Below, in pieces: positions 8,230 through 18,876 of a DNA stretch of 64,000 nucleotides. Each line of letters opens with the position of its first letter. The first letter of the stretch is position 1. A program made the position numbers and the translations under genes. The notes beneath the pieces were generated by a model. That model searched no databases. It was not told where the DNA came from and worked only from the letters and a program-made list of their open reading frames with translations. Source of the DNA: Paenibacillus glycanilyticus (GTDB taxonomy: Bacteria; Bacillota; Bacilli; Paenibacillales; Paenibacillaceae); assembly GCF_030161375.1 (NCBI RefSeq), contig NZ_BSSQ01000001.1:558001-622000 (forward strand), given 5' to 3'.

Positions 8230-9059
8230 TGAAGCTGAAAGGCACCAAACGGCTTATTTTCGAAGCCATTGCGATTCTGTTGTCCGTTGTGATCTTCTGG
8301 ATCCCGTTCCTGTTTGTCATTATCAACTCGCTCAAAAACAAAACCGAAGCCAGTCTGCTTGATCTAAGCTGGCCGGCGTCCCTCCAGTGGTCGAATTACA
8401 AGGATGTTCTCATCGCCCAAGACCATATGGTTGTCCGTTCCTTCGTAAACAGTACGCTTATTACGCTGCTGTCGATCGCGGTCCTCATAGTCGTCAGCGC
8501 CATGACCGGTTACGTGCTGCAGCGCCGCAACGACCGTTGGTCCGGCATCATTCAATTCCTGGTGATGGCCGGCCTCATGATCCCGCCTTCTGTTGTGCCT
8601 ACGATTTGGGTGCTGGATTCGATCCATCTGTTCAAGACGATGACCGGCATCGTGCTGGTCGAGGTTGCGCTTGGAATATCCTTCGCCGTGATGCTGTACC
8701 GCAGCTTTATGGCGACAATCCCCCGGGAGATTGACGAAGCGGCGATCGTGGACGGCTGCGGCAGCACGCGAATGTTCTTCCAGATGGTCTTCCCGCTTCT
8801 GATGCCGGTAACCTCAACGGTAATCGTGTTGTCATCCGTCGGGATCTACAACGACTTTGTTAATCCGCTGTACTTCTTCCCGGGAGCGAAGAACGCCACG
8901 ATTCAGCTGACCTTGTACAACTTCACCAGCATGTACAATACATCCTGGAACCTGCTGTTCGCGGACATTATTCTGATCTCGCTTCCGCCGCTAATTCTGT
9001 TTATCTTCTTCAACAAACGAATCGTTGCCGGCATGACGGCCGGCGCGGTTAAAGGCTGA
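8229..9059 (+). CDS. Sugar ABC transporter permease (MalG-type)
   Basis: A 276-residue CUT1 permease, the second membrane half of the importer. An N-terminal membrane segment is followed by an extracytoplasmic loop and a BPD_transp_1 core. The EAA loop IPREIDEAAIVDGCGSTRMF lies near residues 160-180, and the protein ends in the RIVAGMTAGAVKG tail typical of this subfamily. It begins within the TAATG overlap with the previous gene. A bidirectional terminator follows ten bases after the stop. Confidence 0.9.
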   Translation: MKLKGTKRLIFEAIAILLSVVIFWIPFLFVIINSLKNKTEASLLDLSWPASLQWSNYKDVLIAQDHMVVRSFVNSTLITLLSIAVLIVVSAMTGYVLQRRNDRWSGIIQFLVMAGLMIPPSVVPTIWVLDSIHLFKTMTGIVLVEVALGISFAVMLYRSFMATIPREIDEAAIVDGCGSTRMFFQMVFPLLMPVTSTVIVLSSVGIYNDFVNPLYFFPGAKNATIQLTLYNFTSMYNTSWNLLFADIILISLPPLILFIFFNKRIVAGMTAGAVKG

Positions 9060-9068
9060 CAAAAGCAA

Positions 9069-9105
9069 CAAATCCCGCAAACCGGGTCAGGTCTGCGGGA
9101 TTTTC
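9069..9105. terminator. Bidirectional intrinsic terminator between convergent operons
   Basis: Arms AAATCCCGCA and TGCGGGATTT flank a 14-base loop, followed by TTTTCC on the plus strand. It separates the sugar importer from the convergent kinase/regulator/lipoprotein operon. Confidence 0.8.
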
Positions 9106-9125
9106 CGTTTCGACTTTATTGCTGC

Positions 9126-10436
9126 TTATTGCTGCTTATCCAGTGCCGCCTGCAAATCCTGCATATACATCTCGGGCGTATAGTCCTTGCTCGCAATCAG
9201 CAGCTGGGCATTGTTCCAGGCAATCGTCTGCGTATCGGGATCAAATAAAGCCTCAAACCACAAAGTGCCGTTTTTTACGTTGTCGATCGTCTGCTGCGCC
9301 ATTTGCGTAAGCTTCGGCACATTAGGCGGCATGTTCTGCACGTTAAAGCCGGTAATAACACCGTTTTCCTCCATCGCTTTATCGCCATAACCGGTGAATA
9401 CCGCCTTGAGCCAATCCTTCATCGTGTCATCATAGGAAGCCGCCGACAATGACGTAGTCAGCCCGGCATTCATCAGCCAGTCATCCTTGGTCCCCGCACC
9501 ACCGTCTACTAACGGGATGTTGAACAAACCGATGGCATCCGTGCCGATTTTATTTTTGATCGGACTGTTGAAATCCCTCAAGCTCCAGCTTCCGGTATAG
9601 AACATCGCGACTTTTCCGTCCAGAAACAACGCGGATGCTTCGTCTGTCTCCGTCGTATTCACATACTTGCCGAAGTAACCTTGCTGCGCCATTTGCTGCA
9701 CGACGGCGGCCGCTTCCACAAATCCCGGCTCCGTCACCTTCAGCTCTTTGCGTTCCACGCGCTGCATGGCGTCATACCCGTATTTGCGAATAACATATCC
9801 GTTAATTAGTCGGGTAATCGGCCACTTATTCGCTCCCGCAAGCGCAAACGGCTGGATGCCATGGGACTTGAATACCTCTGCCGCGTGAAGAAGATCATCC
9901 CATGTCTCCGGTACGGCTAATCCATACTCCGCGAACAGATCTTTGTTGTACCAGAACCCCTCGATATTAATCTCAAGCGGAAGCGCGTACAGCCCTTTGT
10001 TGCGGACCATCGACTTCAGAAGTTTGACGGCCGCCGGGTTTAATTCGTCTTGCAAACCCAGCTCGCGGAACGTCTTCTCAATGTCCAAAATAAATCCGTT
10101 ATCGGCCAGCTGCTCGAGCGGTCTTCCGGACTCATAGGAGAATATCTCAGGCAAATCGTTGCTAGCGGCAAGCAGTTGGATTTTCTGCACAAGATCCGAC
10201 GTGCTTACGTTCTCGAATTCATATTTGATGCTCGGGTGGGCCTTCTCGTAATCGCGGGCCTGTTCGCTAATGATCCGGGGCTGCTGATCCTCCAGATCGG
10301 AAGAGACATAATGAACGACCCTCGTCGGATCGGAAATTTGTTCGTCAGAGCTATACTTGCTGCTGTTTGAGCACGATACAAGAAGCAGACAAAAGGCTGC
10401 AAAAAGCCCCAACGTTGCATAATGCCTATTGCTCAT
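9126..10436 (-). CDS. Sugar-binding lipoprotein of a YesMN-associated three-gene operon
   Basis: A 436-residue family 1 solute-binding protein. GGAAGG lies eight bases before the ATG. The lipoprotein signal ends in LLVSC near residue 22. The mature region contains GFWYNKDLFAEYGLAVPETWDDL, the typical ligand-site helix and hinge. It overlaps the response-regulator gene by 11 bases, and no permease follows, so within this operon it stands alone. It may deliver ligand to the kinase or the convergent permeases, or serve as a sensing partner; this is inference. Residues near the C-terminus (DLQAALDKQQ) are encoded just before the shared terminator. Confidence 0.85.
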   Translation of the reverse strand: MSNRHYATLGLFAAFCLLLVSCSNSSKYSSDEQISDPTRVVHYVSSDLEDQQPRIISEQARDYEKAHPSIKYEFENVSTSDLVQKIQLLAASNDLPEIFSYESGRPLEQLADNGFILDIEKTFRELGLQDELNPAAVKLLKSMVRNKGLYALPLEINIEGFWYNKDLFAEYGLAVPETWDDLLHAAEVFKSHGIQPFALAGANKWPITRLINGYVIRKYGYDAMQRVERKELKVTEPGFVEAAAVVQQMAQQGYFGKYVNTTETDEASALFLDGKVAMFYTGSWSLRDFNSPIKNKIGTDAIGLFNIPLVDGGAGTKDDWLMNAGLTTSLSAASYDDTMKDWLKAVFTGYGDKAMEENGVITGFNVQNMPPNVPKLTQMAQQTIDNVKNGTLWFEALFDPDTQTIAWNNAQLLIASKDYTPEMYMQDLQAALDKQQ

Positions 10437-11955
10437 GCTCGCCGCCTTCCTGAGCCGGTTCGCTCAGCCTGCTGCCCGTGCCATGTCCTTCGCGGAACTG
10501 TCCTGGCGTCAGACCGGTATACTTCTTGAACAGTTCGGTGAAATGCCGGTAGTTGTAATACCCTACCTTTTTGCTTACATCGTTGACCAGCATGCCCTTT
10601 AGCAGCAGCATCTTCGCCTGTTCCATCCGCAGCTTGGTTACGTATTTGATATAAGAAGTGCCTACCTTTTCTTTGAACAACAGACTGAGGTAGGTTGCGT
10701 TCATGCCGACATGATCCGCTACTTCCTGCAAGGTGAAGGAATGCAAGTAATTCTGCTCGATATAGACAAGCGCCTTCTCTACGGCATTATGCTTGGTTGC
10801 ATGCTTGTCTTCCTTCATAAAGTTAAGGAACATTTCCATCTGCTCCTGCAGCCATTCAAACATCTTGTCCCTGGATGTCATCCCGCCAAGCTCCCGGTAG
10901 GCTACATTCGTCTGCTGCTTCATCTCCCCGCCGGACTCCTTCGCTACCTGATACCCGATATAAGCCAGCTTCAGTACCTCTTGTTCGACGGACTCCGGAC
11001 TTAACCGCTCAGCCTCCATGCAATGCTTATACTCATCGAGCGTGCGCAGCAATCCCTCTTTGTTGCCCGTTCGCATGCAAAATACGATTTCTTCTTCGCA
11101 TTCCGTTAATCCGTGAGGAAAGCTGTCTTCCGCATGCTCGAACCGGTTCCATCCTTTCTCCTCCAGAAATACGCCATACCGCAGCGCGCGAACCGCTTCC
11201 TTAAGACTTGCTCCCGCTTCTCCGAGATCCCCGTAAGTCTGCCCCGAGCCAATCGTCTCCTGCATATGGGGAGAACGAAGCGTTAGCTGCTCCCACAGCT
11301 GATCGGCCGGCAGCTCGTAATGAAAGATGACGGTGACCCACTCTTTCTCATACGGAAAAGAAACCGGCCTGTACGATGGATGCTCCTCCATCCACTCTCC
11401 TTTGCCCGTTGCGGCAAGGACCGTGACGCCAACGACTCTATCGGCTTCGACCAGTCCAAAGGCCGTTCTCCAAGCAGGAACGGCTTCTTTGCCCTGCAGC
11501 AGCAGATCAAGCGCCGCTTTCTCGAGCAAAGTTTCTTTGTTCGCTGCAACCTGCGTCTTCAGCTGCGTATGCTCCTGCTGATGGCCAATTCGGGTTATGG
11601 TCCGCCCGATGGCTTCGTCGATTTTTTCGAGCGTGATCGGTTTGTCCAAATAATCGATTACGCCAAGCTTCAAAGCTTTGCGGATATATTCAAATTCGTT
11701 AAATCCGCTAAAAATAATGCAAGCGGTATCGGGTTTCTCCATCGCAATCACTTCAATAAGCTGGAGTCCGGTTAACCCCGGCATTCGGATATCGGTCATC
11801 ACAATATCGGGCTGAAGCTCCCGGACCATCGCAAGCGCCGAGAGTCCGTCAGCGGCTGTACCAACGAGCTCAATGCCGTAACGGGACCAGTCCACCATCA
11901 TTTGAAGTCCTTGCGTTACGATATATTCATCGTCAAAAAGAACGGCTTTTAACAT
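10426..11955 (-). CDS. AraC-type response regulator (YesN family)
   Basis: About 509 residues. An N-terminal receiver domain shows the acidic pair in LFDDEYIV, the phospho-acceptor Asp in DIVMTDIRMPG near residue 54, and the conserved Lys in DYLDKPI. A long middle region of low conservation follows. The C-terminus is a double HTH AraC domain with YIEQNYLHSFTLQEVADHVG and the second helix pair ending TGLTPGQFRE. GAGAGGG precedes the ATG at 11955; a TTG three codons upstream overlaps the kinase stop and is less likely. It is translated directly after the YesM-type kinase and overlaps the lipoprotein gene, so all three form one operon. Confidence 0.92.
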   Translation of the reverse strand: MLKAVLFDDEYIVTQGLQMMVDWSRYGIELVGTAADGLSALAMVRELQPDIVMTDIRMPGLTGLQLIEVIAMEKPDTACIIFSGFNEFEYIRKALKLGVIDYLDKPITLEKIDEAIGRTITRIGHQQEHTQLKTQVAANKETLLEKAALDLLLQGKEAVPAWRTAFGLVEADRVVGVTVLAATGKGEWMEEHPSYRPVSFPYEKEWVTVIFHYELPADQLWEQLTLRSPHMQETIGSGQTYGDLGEAGASLKEAVRALRYGVFLEEKGWNRFEHAEDSFPHGLTECEEEIVFCMRTGNKEGLLRTLDEYKHCMEAERLSPESVEQEVLKLAYIGYQVAKESGGEMKQQTNVAYRELGGMTSRDKMFEWLQEQMEMFLNFMKEDKHATKHNAVEKALVYIEQNYLHSFTLQEVADHVGMNATYLSLLFKEKVGTSYIKYVTKLRMEQAKMLLLKGMLVNDVSKKVGYYNYRHFTELFKKYTGLTPGQFREGHGTGSRLSEPAQEGGEHEQ

Positions 11956-11960
11956 GACTC

Positions 11961-13727
11961 TCAACCCTCTCTGATTTCATTTGGCCGGAACCGGATCTCG
12001 ACGACCGTTCCTTCTCCCGGTTCGCTCTTCACCGTTAGCGAACTTCTATGTCCGTAATAGAGCAAGATGCGTTCCCGGACATTCACCAGCCCGTATCCGT
12101 TCTCCGTGACTTGCACATCCTCCATTCCAACCCCGTCATCCTCTACCGTAAAGATCGCCGTGCCTTCTTCCATTCTGCCGGTCAGGCGGATCGACCCTTC
12201 GCCAAGCTTCGGCTCGAGACCATGATAGATCGCGTTCTCGACCAGCGGCTGCAGGATCAGCTTCAGAATCTCTATGCTCATCAGCCCCTGCTCAACGTCT
12301 ACGATGTATCGGAAGCGCGATTTATACCGAAGGTTCTGGATCGTCATGTAATGCTCGATATGCTGCAGCTCCTTGAACACCGGGATCGTCTCTTTCCCTT
12401 TGTTCAGGCTGATCTTGAAGCTTTCGGATAACGCGACCGTCATCTTGGCGATATCCGCGTTATTTTGCAAGATAGCCATCCAATAGATCGAATCGAGCGT
12501 GTTATATAGAAAATGAGGCTTAATCTGCGCCTGCAGCGTTCTAAGCTCGGCTTCCCTCTCCTTTAATTGCGAGTGTATTAGCCTCTCGTTTAATTGCTTG
12601 TTCTCGGAAGAGATCTTGCGGAACGTCTCGCCAATCGCCCCGACCTCATCTTCTTCGAAGGAGATTACCTGGACCGAAGCGCCTGAGCCTTTGGACCAGT
12701 CCACCATCATTTTTTTCAGCTGCAAGAGCGGCCGGGTAATGCTTCCCGATACAAATAGAGACAAGATAATCGCAATAAGCGCAATAAATCCAGCAATTAA
12801 GGTAGTCACCGTTCCGATCCGGTTGGAATCTTGCAGCAGCACTTTCGCTTTGACGATATGGAGGAAAGTCCAATTGGTCGTGGCGTTGCGGTAACCCACC
12901 GTCAGATAGCCATGCTGATGCAGCTCGCGCAGCACCCCTTCTTCGCCTACCTCGCGGTCGATCATTTGGGTAATGGAATCATTCTGGGCATACACGCTGC
13001 GGGTTTGCTCGCCGGTTGTATCCAGCACGATAAAATCCCCGTCATCGCCCATCGCTTGCTCGAATATCGTTTTTTTCAAATTAATAATAAGCAGCCCGAT
13101 GACGCGGAAGCTTGCCGGATCGCGAAGCAGCTTCACGCTGGAGAAGGACGTGCCCGTACCGCCGGCGTTTAGGGATTGCAGAACGTTATAGCTGAAAAAA
13201 ACCTCTTTGCCGCTGGCCGCTTCCGCCCGCTTGTACCAATCCGTCTGGCCGATCATTGAACGGCTTGTCTCGTCGTCATAAATGCCCGCATTCGCTTCCA
13301 TGCTGCCGTAACAGACCGAGTGGAAGCCCCGGTCAAATAAACAGATCGAGTCAATATGGCGGGTATCGATCAAATTGCGCACGACGAGATTTTGCAGGCG
13401 GTTGGCGGTCCGGACATCCAGCACATGGCTTTCGTCCGCCGCGCTCGCCTTTAATTCATCGCGAAGCTGATCGTTCGCCAGAATAAGTCGGTGCATGTTA
13501 ATGACGTTCCGAAAGAGGAGATCCGCCACTTCGCTGGCGGTTTGCAGATTGTTCTTGTTGTTGTCCAAATGGTTGTGCACGATCGTATTTTTCGAGATAT
13601 TAAAGGAAATGTATCCTAATATGATAAGCGGCGGCACCGACAATAACACTACAGCCAGCAGAATTCGGGTACGAAGCCTGCGGGGACGGTACTGCCTAAG
13701 CAGCGAGGATAAGGAAAAAGATCGCAT
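11961..13727 (-). CDS. Membrane sensor histidine kinase (YesM family)
   Basis: About 588 residues. A first membrane helix (ILLAVVLLSVPPLIILGYI) lies near residues 24-43, followed by an extracellular sensor region of roughly 250 residues, a second helix (TLIAGFIALIAIILSLFV), a HAMP linker, and the His_kinase motif LQAQIKPHFLYNTLDSIYW with its phospho-accepting His. The HATPase domain has PLVENAIYHGLEP, EDDGVGM and GYGLVNVRERI. The ATG at 13727 follows GGAG. A longer reading frame to 13868 runs into the structured intergenic element and was not used. It heads the operon with the YesN-type regulator and the lipoprotein, and probably senses an extracellular sugar or glycan fragment. Confidence 0.9.
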   Translation of the reverse strand: MRSFSLSSLLRQYRPRRLRTRILLAVVLLSVPPLIILGYISFNISKNTIVHNHLDNNKNNLQTASEVADLLFRNVINMHRLILANDQLRDELKASAADESHVLDVRTANRLQNLVVRNLIDTRHIDSICLFDRGFHSVCYGSMEANAGIYDDETSRSMIGQTDWYKRAEAASGKEVFFSYNVLQSLNAGGTGTSFSSVKLLRDPASFRVIGLLIINLKKTIFEQAMGDDGDFIVLDTTGEQTRSVYAQNDSITQMIDREVGEEGVLRELHQHGYLTVGYRNATTNWTFLHIVKAKVLLQDSNRIGTVTTLIAGFIALIAIILSLFVSGSITRPLLQLKKMMVDWSKGSGASVQVISFEEDEVGAIGETFRKISSENKQLNERLIHSQLKEREAELRTLQAQIKPHFLYNTLDSIYWMAILQNNADIAKMTVALSESFKISLNKGKETIPVFKELQHIEHYMTIQNLRYKSRFRYIVDVEQGLMSIEILKLILQPLVENAIYHGLEPKLGEGSIRLTGRMEEGTAIFTVEDDGVGMEDVQVTENGYGLVNVRERILLYYGHRSSLTVKSEPGEGTVVEIRFRPNEIREG

Positions 13728-13852
13728 CCGCTTTGGCTCCTTGGCCGCCGTTCCGGCCCGTTTTCTACATTGTAAACGAAATAATGGAGCTTTATCACGG
13801 CGCATTTTTTTAGGTGGGGTGTCAGGATTTTTTGGATTGAATTTTTTGGGGA

Positions 13853-14009
13853 TTAGGTTAAGGCGCAAACTGCGTGTTTGTATGTTCTTCCGATCGCCAT
13901 TGCTCGGGGATTCCTCTGAATCAGAGTTATATAGTAGGAATCCCCGAGCAAAAGCGAACGCTCCGCTTCTACAGAATCATACAAACACTCCGTTTGCCTT
14001 TAACCTGTC
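13853..14009. repeat. Structured intergenic element, copy 1 (candidate ncRNA or leader)
   Basis: About 157 bases that fold into one long interrupted hairpin: GGTTAA/TTAACC, then GCAAAC/GTTTGC, then a perfect 11-bp stem GTGTTTGTATG (13874-13884) with CATACAAACAC (13978-13988), then CGATCGC/GCGAACG, then a perfect 16-bp stem TTGCTCGGGGATTCCT (13900-13915) with AGGAATCCCCGAGCAA (13936-13951). A second copy lies at 45979-46172. The internal-loop sequences are identical in both copies while the stems differ by paired changes. It begins about 125 bases upstream of the minus-strand kinase start, downstream of the LysR terminator. Neither strand has a T run after the stem, so it is not a simple terminator. 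Together with the LysR terminator it accounts for the gap 13728-14092. Confidence 0.85.
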
Positions 14010-14057
14010 AAAAAAAATCAAAACAAAAGATCCTTTTGGGAGTGAGCCGTTTGAATA

Positions 14058-14094
14058 AAGAGGTTGTGCAGGTTAACTTCTGCACAACCTCTTT
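14058..14094. terminator. Terminator overlapping the LysR stop codon
   Basis: A perfect 15-bp inverted repeat, AAAGAGGTTGTGCAG and CTGCACAACCTCTTT, with a 7-base loop. The TAA stop of the minus-strand LysR gene is inside the outer end of the stem. There is only a short T stretch on the minus strand, so termination strength is uncertain. Confidence 0.7.
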
Positions 14095-14974
14095 ATGTGA
14101 GGTCAAGAGAAGGGGGAAACAAATCGAGAGCAGTCCGAATAAACAATTTGACCGCGTGAGACGCCTCGTCGATAGATGGAACCGCAAGCCGAATATCGCG
14201 GTAGGCATTTGGCTCAAGCTCTCGCTTCACAAGCCCTGATGGGAGCGACTTCAACGCAAGCTCGGACAGAATGGGAAAACCGAGTCCTTCCTCTGCCATA
14301 TGGAGAGCCATGCTGACGCTCTGAACGATATACTTTGAATTCAAATGGGCTCTCGCCCGTTCGAATAGGTCCGTAATCGGCGGCTCATAACCGGCTTTAC
14401 ATGTAATGAACGGTTCCGTCGAGAGCTGTTTGACAGGAACAATAGACAGGCTGCTTAGCGGGTGGTCCTCCCGCAATACGGCAAACATTTTTTCCCGATA
14501 AAGCGGAATCGTCTCCCAGTCACCGTCTGGCGGAATGAGCAATGCAACGTCGATCACTCTTGTCTCCAGCCAAGTTCTCAGTTCGTCGATGCTTCCTTCA
14601 TGCAGCTCGAATTCGATGCTCGGATGCTGCTTGGCAATTGCGCTAATAATACGGGGCAGGAAATGAGCAGCAGCCACAGGAAAGGCTCCCACGCGGATTG
14701 TGCCCACTTGAAGTCCTTTCTCGTCAGCAATGACTTGATCGACCTTAGCGAAGGTGCCGAGAATCTCGCGGAACAACACAACGATTCGCTTGCCGGCTTC
14801 AGTCAATTGCACGCCCCGGCGGTCGCGCAACAGCAACGGGATGTCCAGCTCCGATTCTAGCGAGGAGATTGCCCTGCTTACCGCAGGCTGCGTCATATTC
14901 AGTTCAAGGCCGGCTTTTGTAAAACTCCCCGTCTCGGCTATCTTCGCGAACAACTTAATCTGTGTATGTGTCAT
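14093..14974 (-). CDS. LysR-family transcriptional regulator
   Basis: About 293 residues. The N-terminal winged HTH spans roughly residues 1-60 (IKLFAKIAETGSFTKAGLEL, MTQPAVSRAISSLESEL, LLLRDRRGVQLTEAG), and the rest is the two-lobed effector domain (VGTIRVGAFPVAAAHFLPRI, MALHMAEEGLGFPIL). The ATG at 14974 lies 15 bases after AGGAGG, longer than ideal; no better ATG or GTG is in frame nearby. It is divergent from an EamA-type exporter gene 100 bases away, the usual arrangement of a LysR protein that controls its neighbour. The inducer is unknown. Confidence 0.9.
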   Translation of the reverse strand: MTHTQIKLFAKIAETGSFTKAGLELNMTQPAVSRAISSLESELDIPLLLRDRRGVQLTEAGKRIVVLFREILGTFAKVDQVIADEKGLQVGTIRVGAFPVAAAHFLPRIISAIAKQHPSIEFELHEGSIDELRTWLETRVIDVALLIPPDGDWETIPLYREKMFAVLREDHPLSSLSIVPVKQLSTEPFITCKAGYEPPITDLFERARAHLNSKYIVQSVSMALHMAEEGLGFPILSELALKSLPSGLVKRELEPNAYRDIRLAVPSIDEASHAVKLFIRTALDLFPPSLDLT

Positions 14975-14995
14975 AACGTTAATGATATGCCTCCT

Positions 14996-15019
14996 ATGAT
15001 AAAGATTCATTTTCATCAT
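14996..15019. promoter_or_regulatory. Possible LysR operator between divergent genes
   Basis: An ATGAT-N14-ATCAT inverted repeat sits centrally in the divergent LysR/EamA gap. LysR proteins bind interrupted palindromes in such gaps, but arms of five bases in AT-rich DNA are weak evidence. Confidence 0.25.
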
Positions 15020-15074
15020 GTTTAAATTTAGTGTATCATTCGGATTAAGCTTCACACAAGGAGAGATTCGTTAC

Positions 15075-15959
15075 ATGACAGAGAGATCGTTATCGCGTAA
15101 GCAAACCATATTCTATTTGGCCTTCCTCATCTTGATGTGGGGAATTAACTGGCCTTTATCCAAGTACGCGCTCAAGTTTACGCCGCCGCTTCTGTTTGCC
15201 GGACTTCGCACCTTAATCGGAGGAGCGCTGCTTATTATGATCGCGCTGCCGCGATGGAAGCAGCTTCGGCTACGGGAAACTTGGCTGTATTATGTGCTGT
15301 CCGCATTCTTAAGCATTGTATTCTACTACGGCTTCCAAACCGTTGGGCTCCAATACATGCCAGCAGGCCTATTCTCTGCGATCGTATTCCTACAGCCCGT
15401 CCTTCTTGGACTGTTCGCTTGGATGTGGCTGGGAGAGAGAATGTATACGCGCAAAATGGTCGGCCTGCTGCTCGGCTTCGCCGGAGTAGCCGTGATGAGC
15501 CTCGGCGGATTGGAGGGAGGCATCTCGGTACTCGGCATTCTGCTTGCCTTGGGATCTGCGCTAAGCTGGGCCTTTGGCACGGTCTATATTAAACGGCAGG
15601 CTGCCAAGGTCGATTCGCTATGGATGACCGCCATGCAGATCATGATTGGAGGGATCATCATGACGGCTTACGGCTCGACTGTCGAGAGCTGGTCAACAGT
15701 GCACTGGACGGCGGCTTTCTTGTACGACACGCTGTTCATCTCCGTGTTCGTCATTGCGTTTGGTTGGCTCGTCTATTTCAAGCTGATCGGTTCCGGCGAG
15801 GCATCGAAGGTCGGCTCGTACACGTTTCTCATCCCGGTTGTCTCCATCATTTGCAGCATTTTGTTCCTGAATGAACATTTGACGATAAACCTTACGGCGG
15901 GCATGGCGCTTATCGTTGCCAGCATATTGCTTGTAAACGCAAGGCGAAGACATGTCTAA
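15075..15959 (+). CDS. EamA/DMT-family metabolite exporter
   Basis: A 294-residue membrane protein with ten predicted helices in two EamA repeats. The first repeat begins FYLAFLILMWGINWPLSKY and the second begins GILLALGSALSWAFGTVYIKR, the typical small-residue and tryptophan pattern of the drug/metabolite transporter superfamily. AAGGAG lies upstream of the ATG at 15075. Its divergent LysR neighbour is the probable regulator. Substrate cannot be read from the sequence; amino acids or related metabolites are common for the family. Confidence 0.9.
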   Translation: MTERSLSRKQTIFYLAFLILMWGINWPLSKYALKFTPPLLFAGLRTLIGGALLIMIALPRWKQLRLRETWLYYVLSAFLSIVFYYGFQTVGLQYMPAGLFSAIVFLQPVLLGLFAWMWLGERMYTRKMVGLLLGFAGVAVMSLGGLEGGISVLGILLALGSALSWAFGTVYIKRQAAKVDSLWMTAMQIMIGGIIMTAYGSTVESWSTVHWTAAFLYDTLFISVFVIAFGWLVYFKLIGSGEASKVGSYTFLIPVVSIICSILFLNEHLTINLTAGMALIVASILLVNARRRHV

Positions 15960-15992
15960 CAGGATTTAATCGCAAAAGTCGATCTGTCGAGC

Positions 15993-16030
15993 CAGAAAAA
16001 AAAGCTGCCGGAAATTGTCCCGGCAGCTTC
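15993..16030. terminator. Terminator of the mcc operon
   Basis: AAGCTGCCGG and CCGGCAGCTT pair perfectly around an eight-base loop. On the minus strand the stem is followed by eight T residues, so it clearly ends the yrrT-mccA-mccB transcript. It could also act on the plus-strand EamA transcript. Confidence 0.88.
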
Positions 16031-16034
16031 ATTA

Positions 16035-18102
<2,068 letters not shown>

Positions 18103-18145
18103 GCTAATCTCTCTCCTCTGCTGTTCCCGTCTAAAGTGCAATGAT

Positions 18146-18787
18146 CTAGGCCAGCTTGACTGCCTCCAGCAGCCAGACATAACGGTTGAGACGAGTGAAG
18201 CCGACCGAAAAACCTTGCTCCGTAAACAGCTTATTCAAAATCTCGAGAGACGTATAATACTCCGTGCGCAAATCCCGATAAAGATTTAAATATCCTGCGT
18301 CCAACGCGGATTGTTCAATCTCTTGCCGTTCCTCCGCGCTTGCAAAGGAGGTATCCGCAAACACGACGCGGCCGCCGGGAGCAAGCAGCCCGCTGTACAG
18401 AGCAGCCGCTTTTGTTTTCTCCTCATCGGTCAAATGGTGAAAAGCATACGTGCTGACGATCGCATCAATTGGCCCTTGCAGCTCCGGAAATTCCAAAAAG
18501 TCGCCGTCCAGCACCTCAACCGCCAACCCCCGTTTCAATACTTCGCGGCGCATGCCCTCCGACGGCTCAATTCCGTACACTTTATTGCTTCGTTTCAGCA
18601 GCTTCTCCGTCAGATTGCCCGTGCCTACTCCAAACTCAACAACCGTGCCGCTAACCCTCTCCGCTACCGCTTCAAGGATGCGGTCGTACCCCGCAAATGC
18701 TTCCCGATATTCCACATCATCCCCGGCAACCGTACGATCATAAGATTCCGACCATTCGTCAAACAGCGCCGTAAACTCTCTGCCCAT
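18146..18787 (-). CDS. yrrT: SAM-dependent methyltransferase (YrrT-type)
   Basis: A 213-residue class I methyltransferase. The start ATG at 18787 gives the family's typical N-terminus MGREFTALFDEWSESYDRTV and follows GGGAGGAG. Motif I is VVEFGVGTGNLTEKLL near residues 48-63, followed by VYGIEPSEGMRREV and DAIVSTYAFHHL. In B. subtilis yrrT heads the yrrT-mtnN-mccA-mccB operon. Here mtnN, which clears S-adenosylhomocysteine, is missing between yrrT and mccA, so it must be encoded elsewhere. The substrate of YrrT is not established. I saw no convincing CymR or S-box signal upstream. Confidence 0.82.
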   Translation of the reverse strand: MGREFTALFDEWSESYDRTVAGDDVEYREAFAGYDRILEAVAERVSGTVVEFGVGTGNLTEKLLKRSNKVYGIEPSEGMRREVLKRGLAVEVLDGDFLEFPELQGPIDAIVSTYAFHHLTDEEKTKAAALYSGLLAPGGRVVFADTSFASAEERQEIEQSALDAGYLNLYRDLRTEYYTSLEILNKLFTEQGFSVGFTRLNRYVWLLEAVKLA

Positions 18788-18876
18788 CTGTACGTATGCT
18801 CCTCCCATGCTGCCACAATGTGTTGCTTCTATCAGCATATGTAGCCGGGCTCAACTTGTTCTTATTTCCAAGCTTG

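Noticed and set aside
13728..13868. Longer N-terminus of the YesM-type kinase
   Set aside because: The added 47 residues are basic and low in complexity, precede the membrane anchor, and their codons run into the structured repeat element; GGAG supports the start at 13727.
18788..18876. S-box or T-box riboswitch before the yrrT-mcc operon
   Set aside because: The leader visible before the start is short and I could not find the conserved helices or an anti-terminator/terminator pair.
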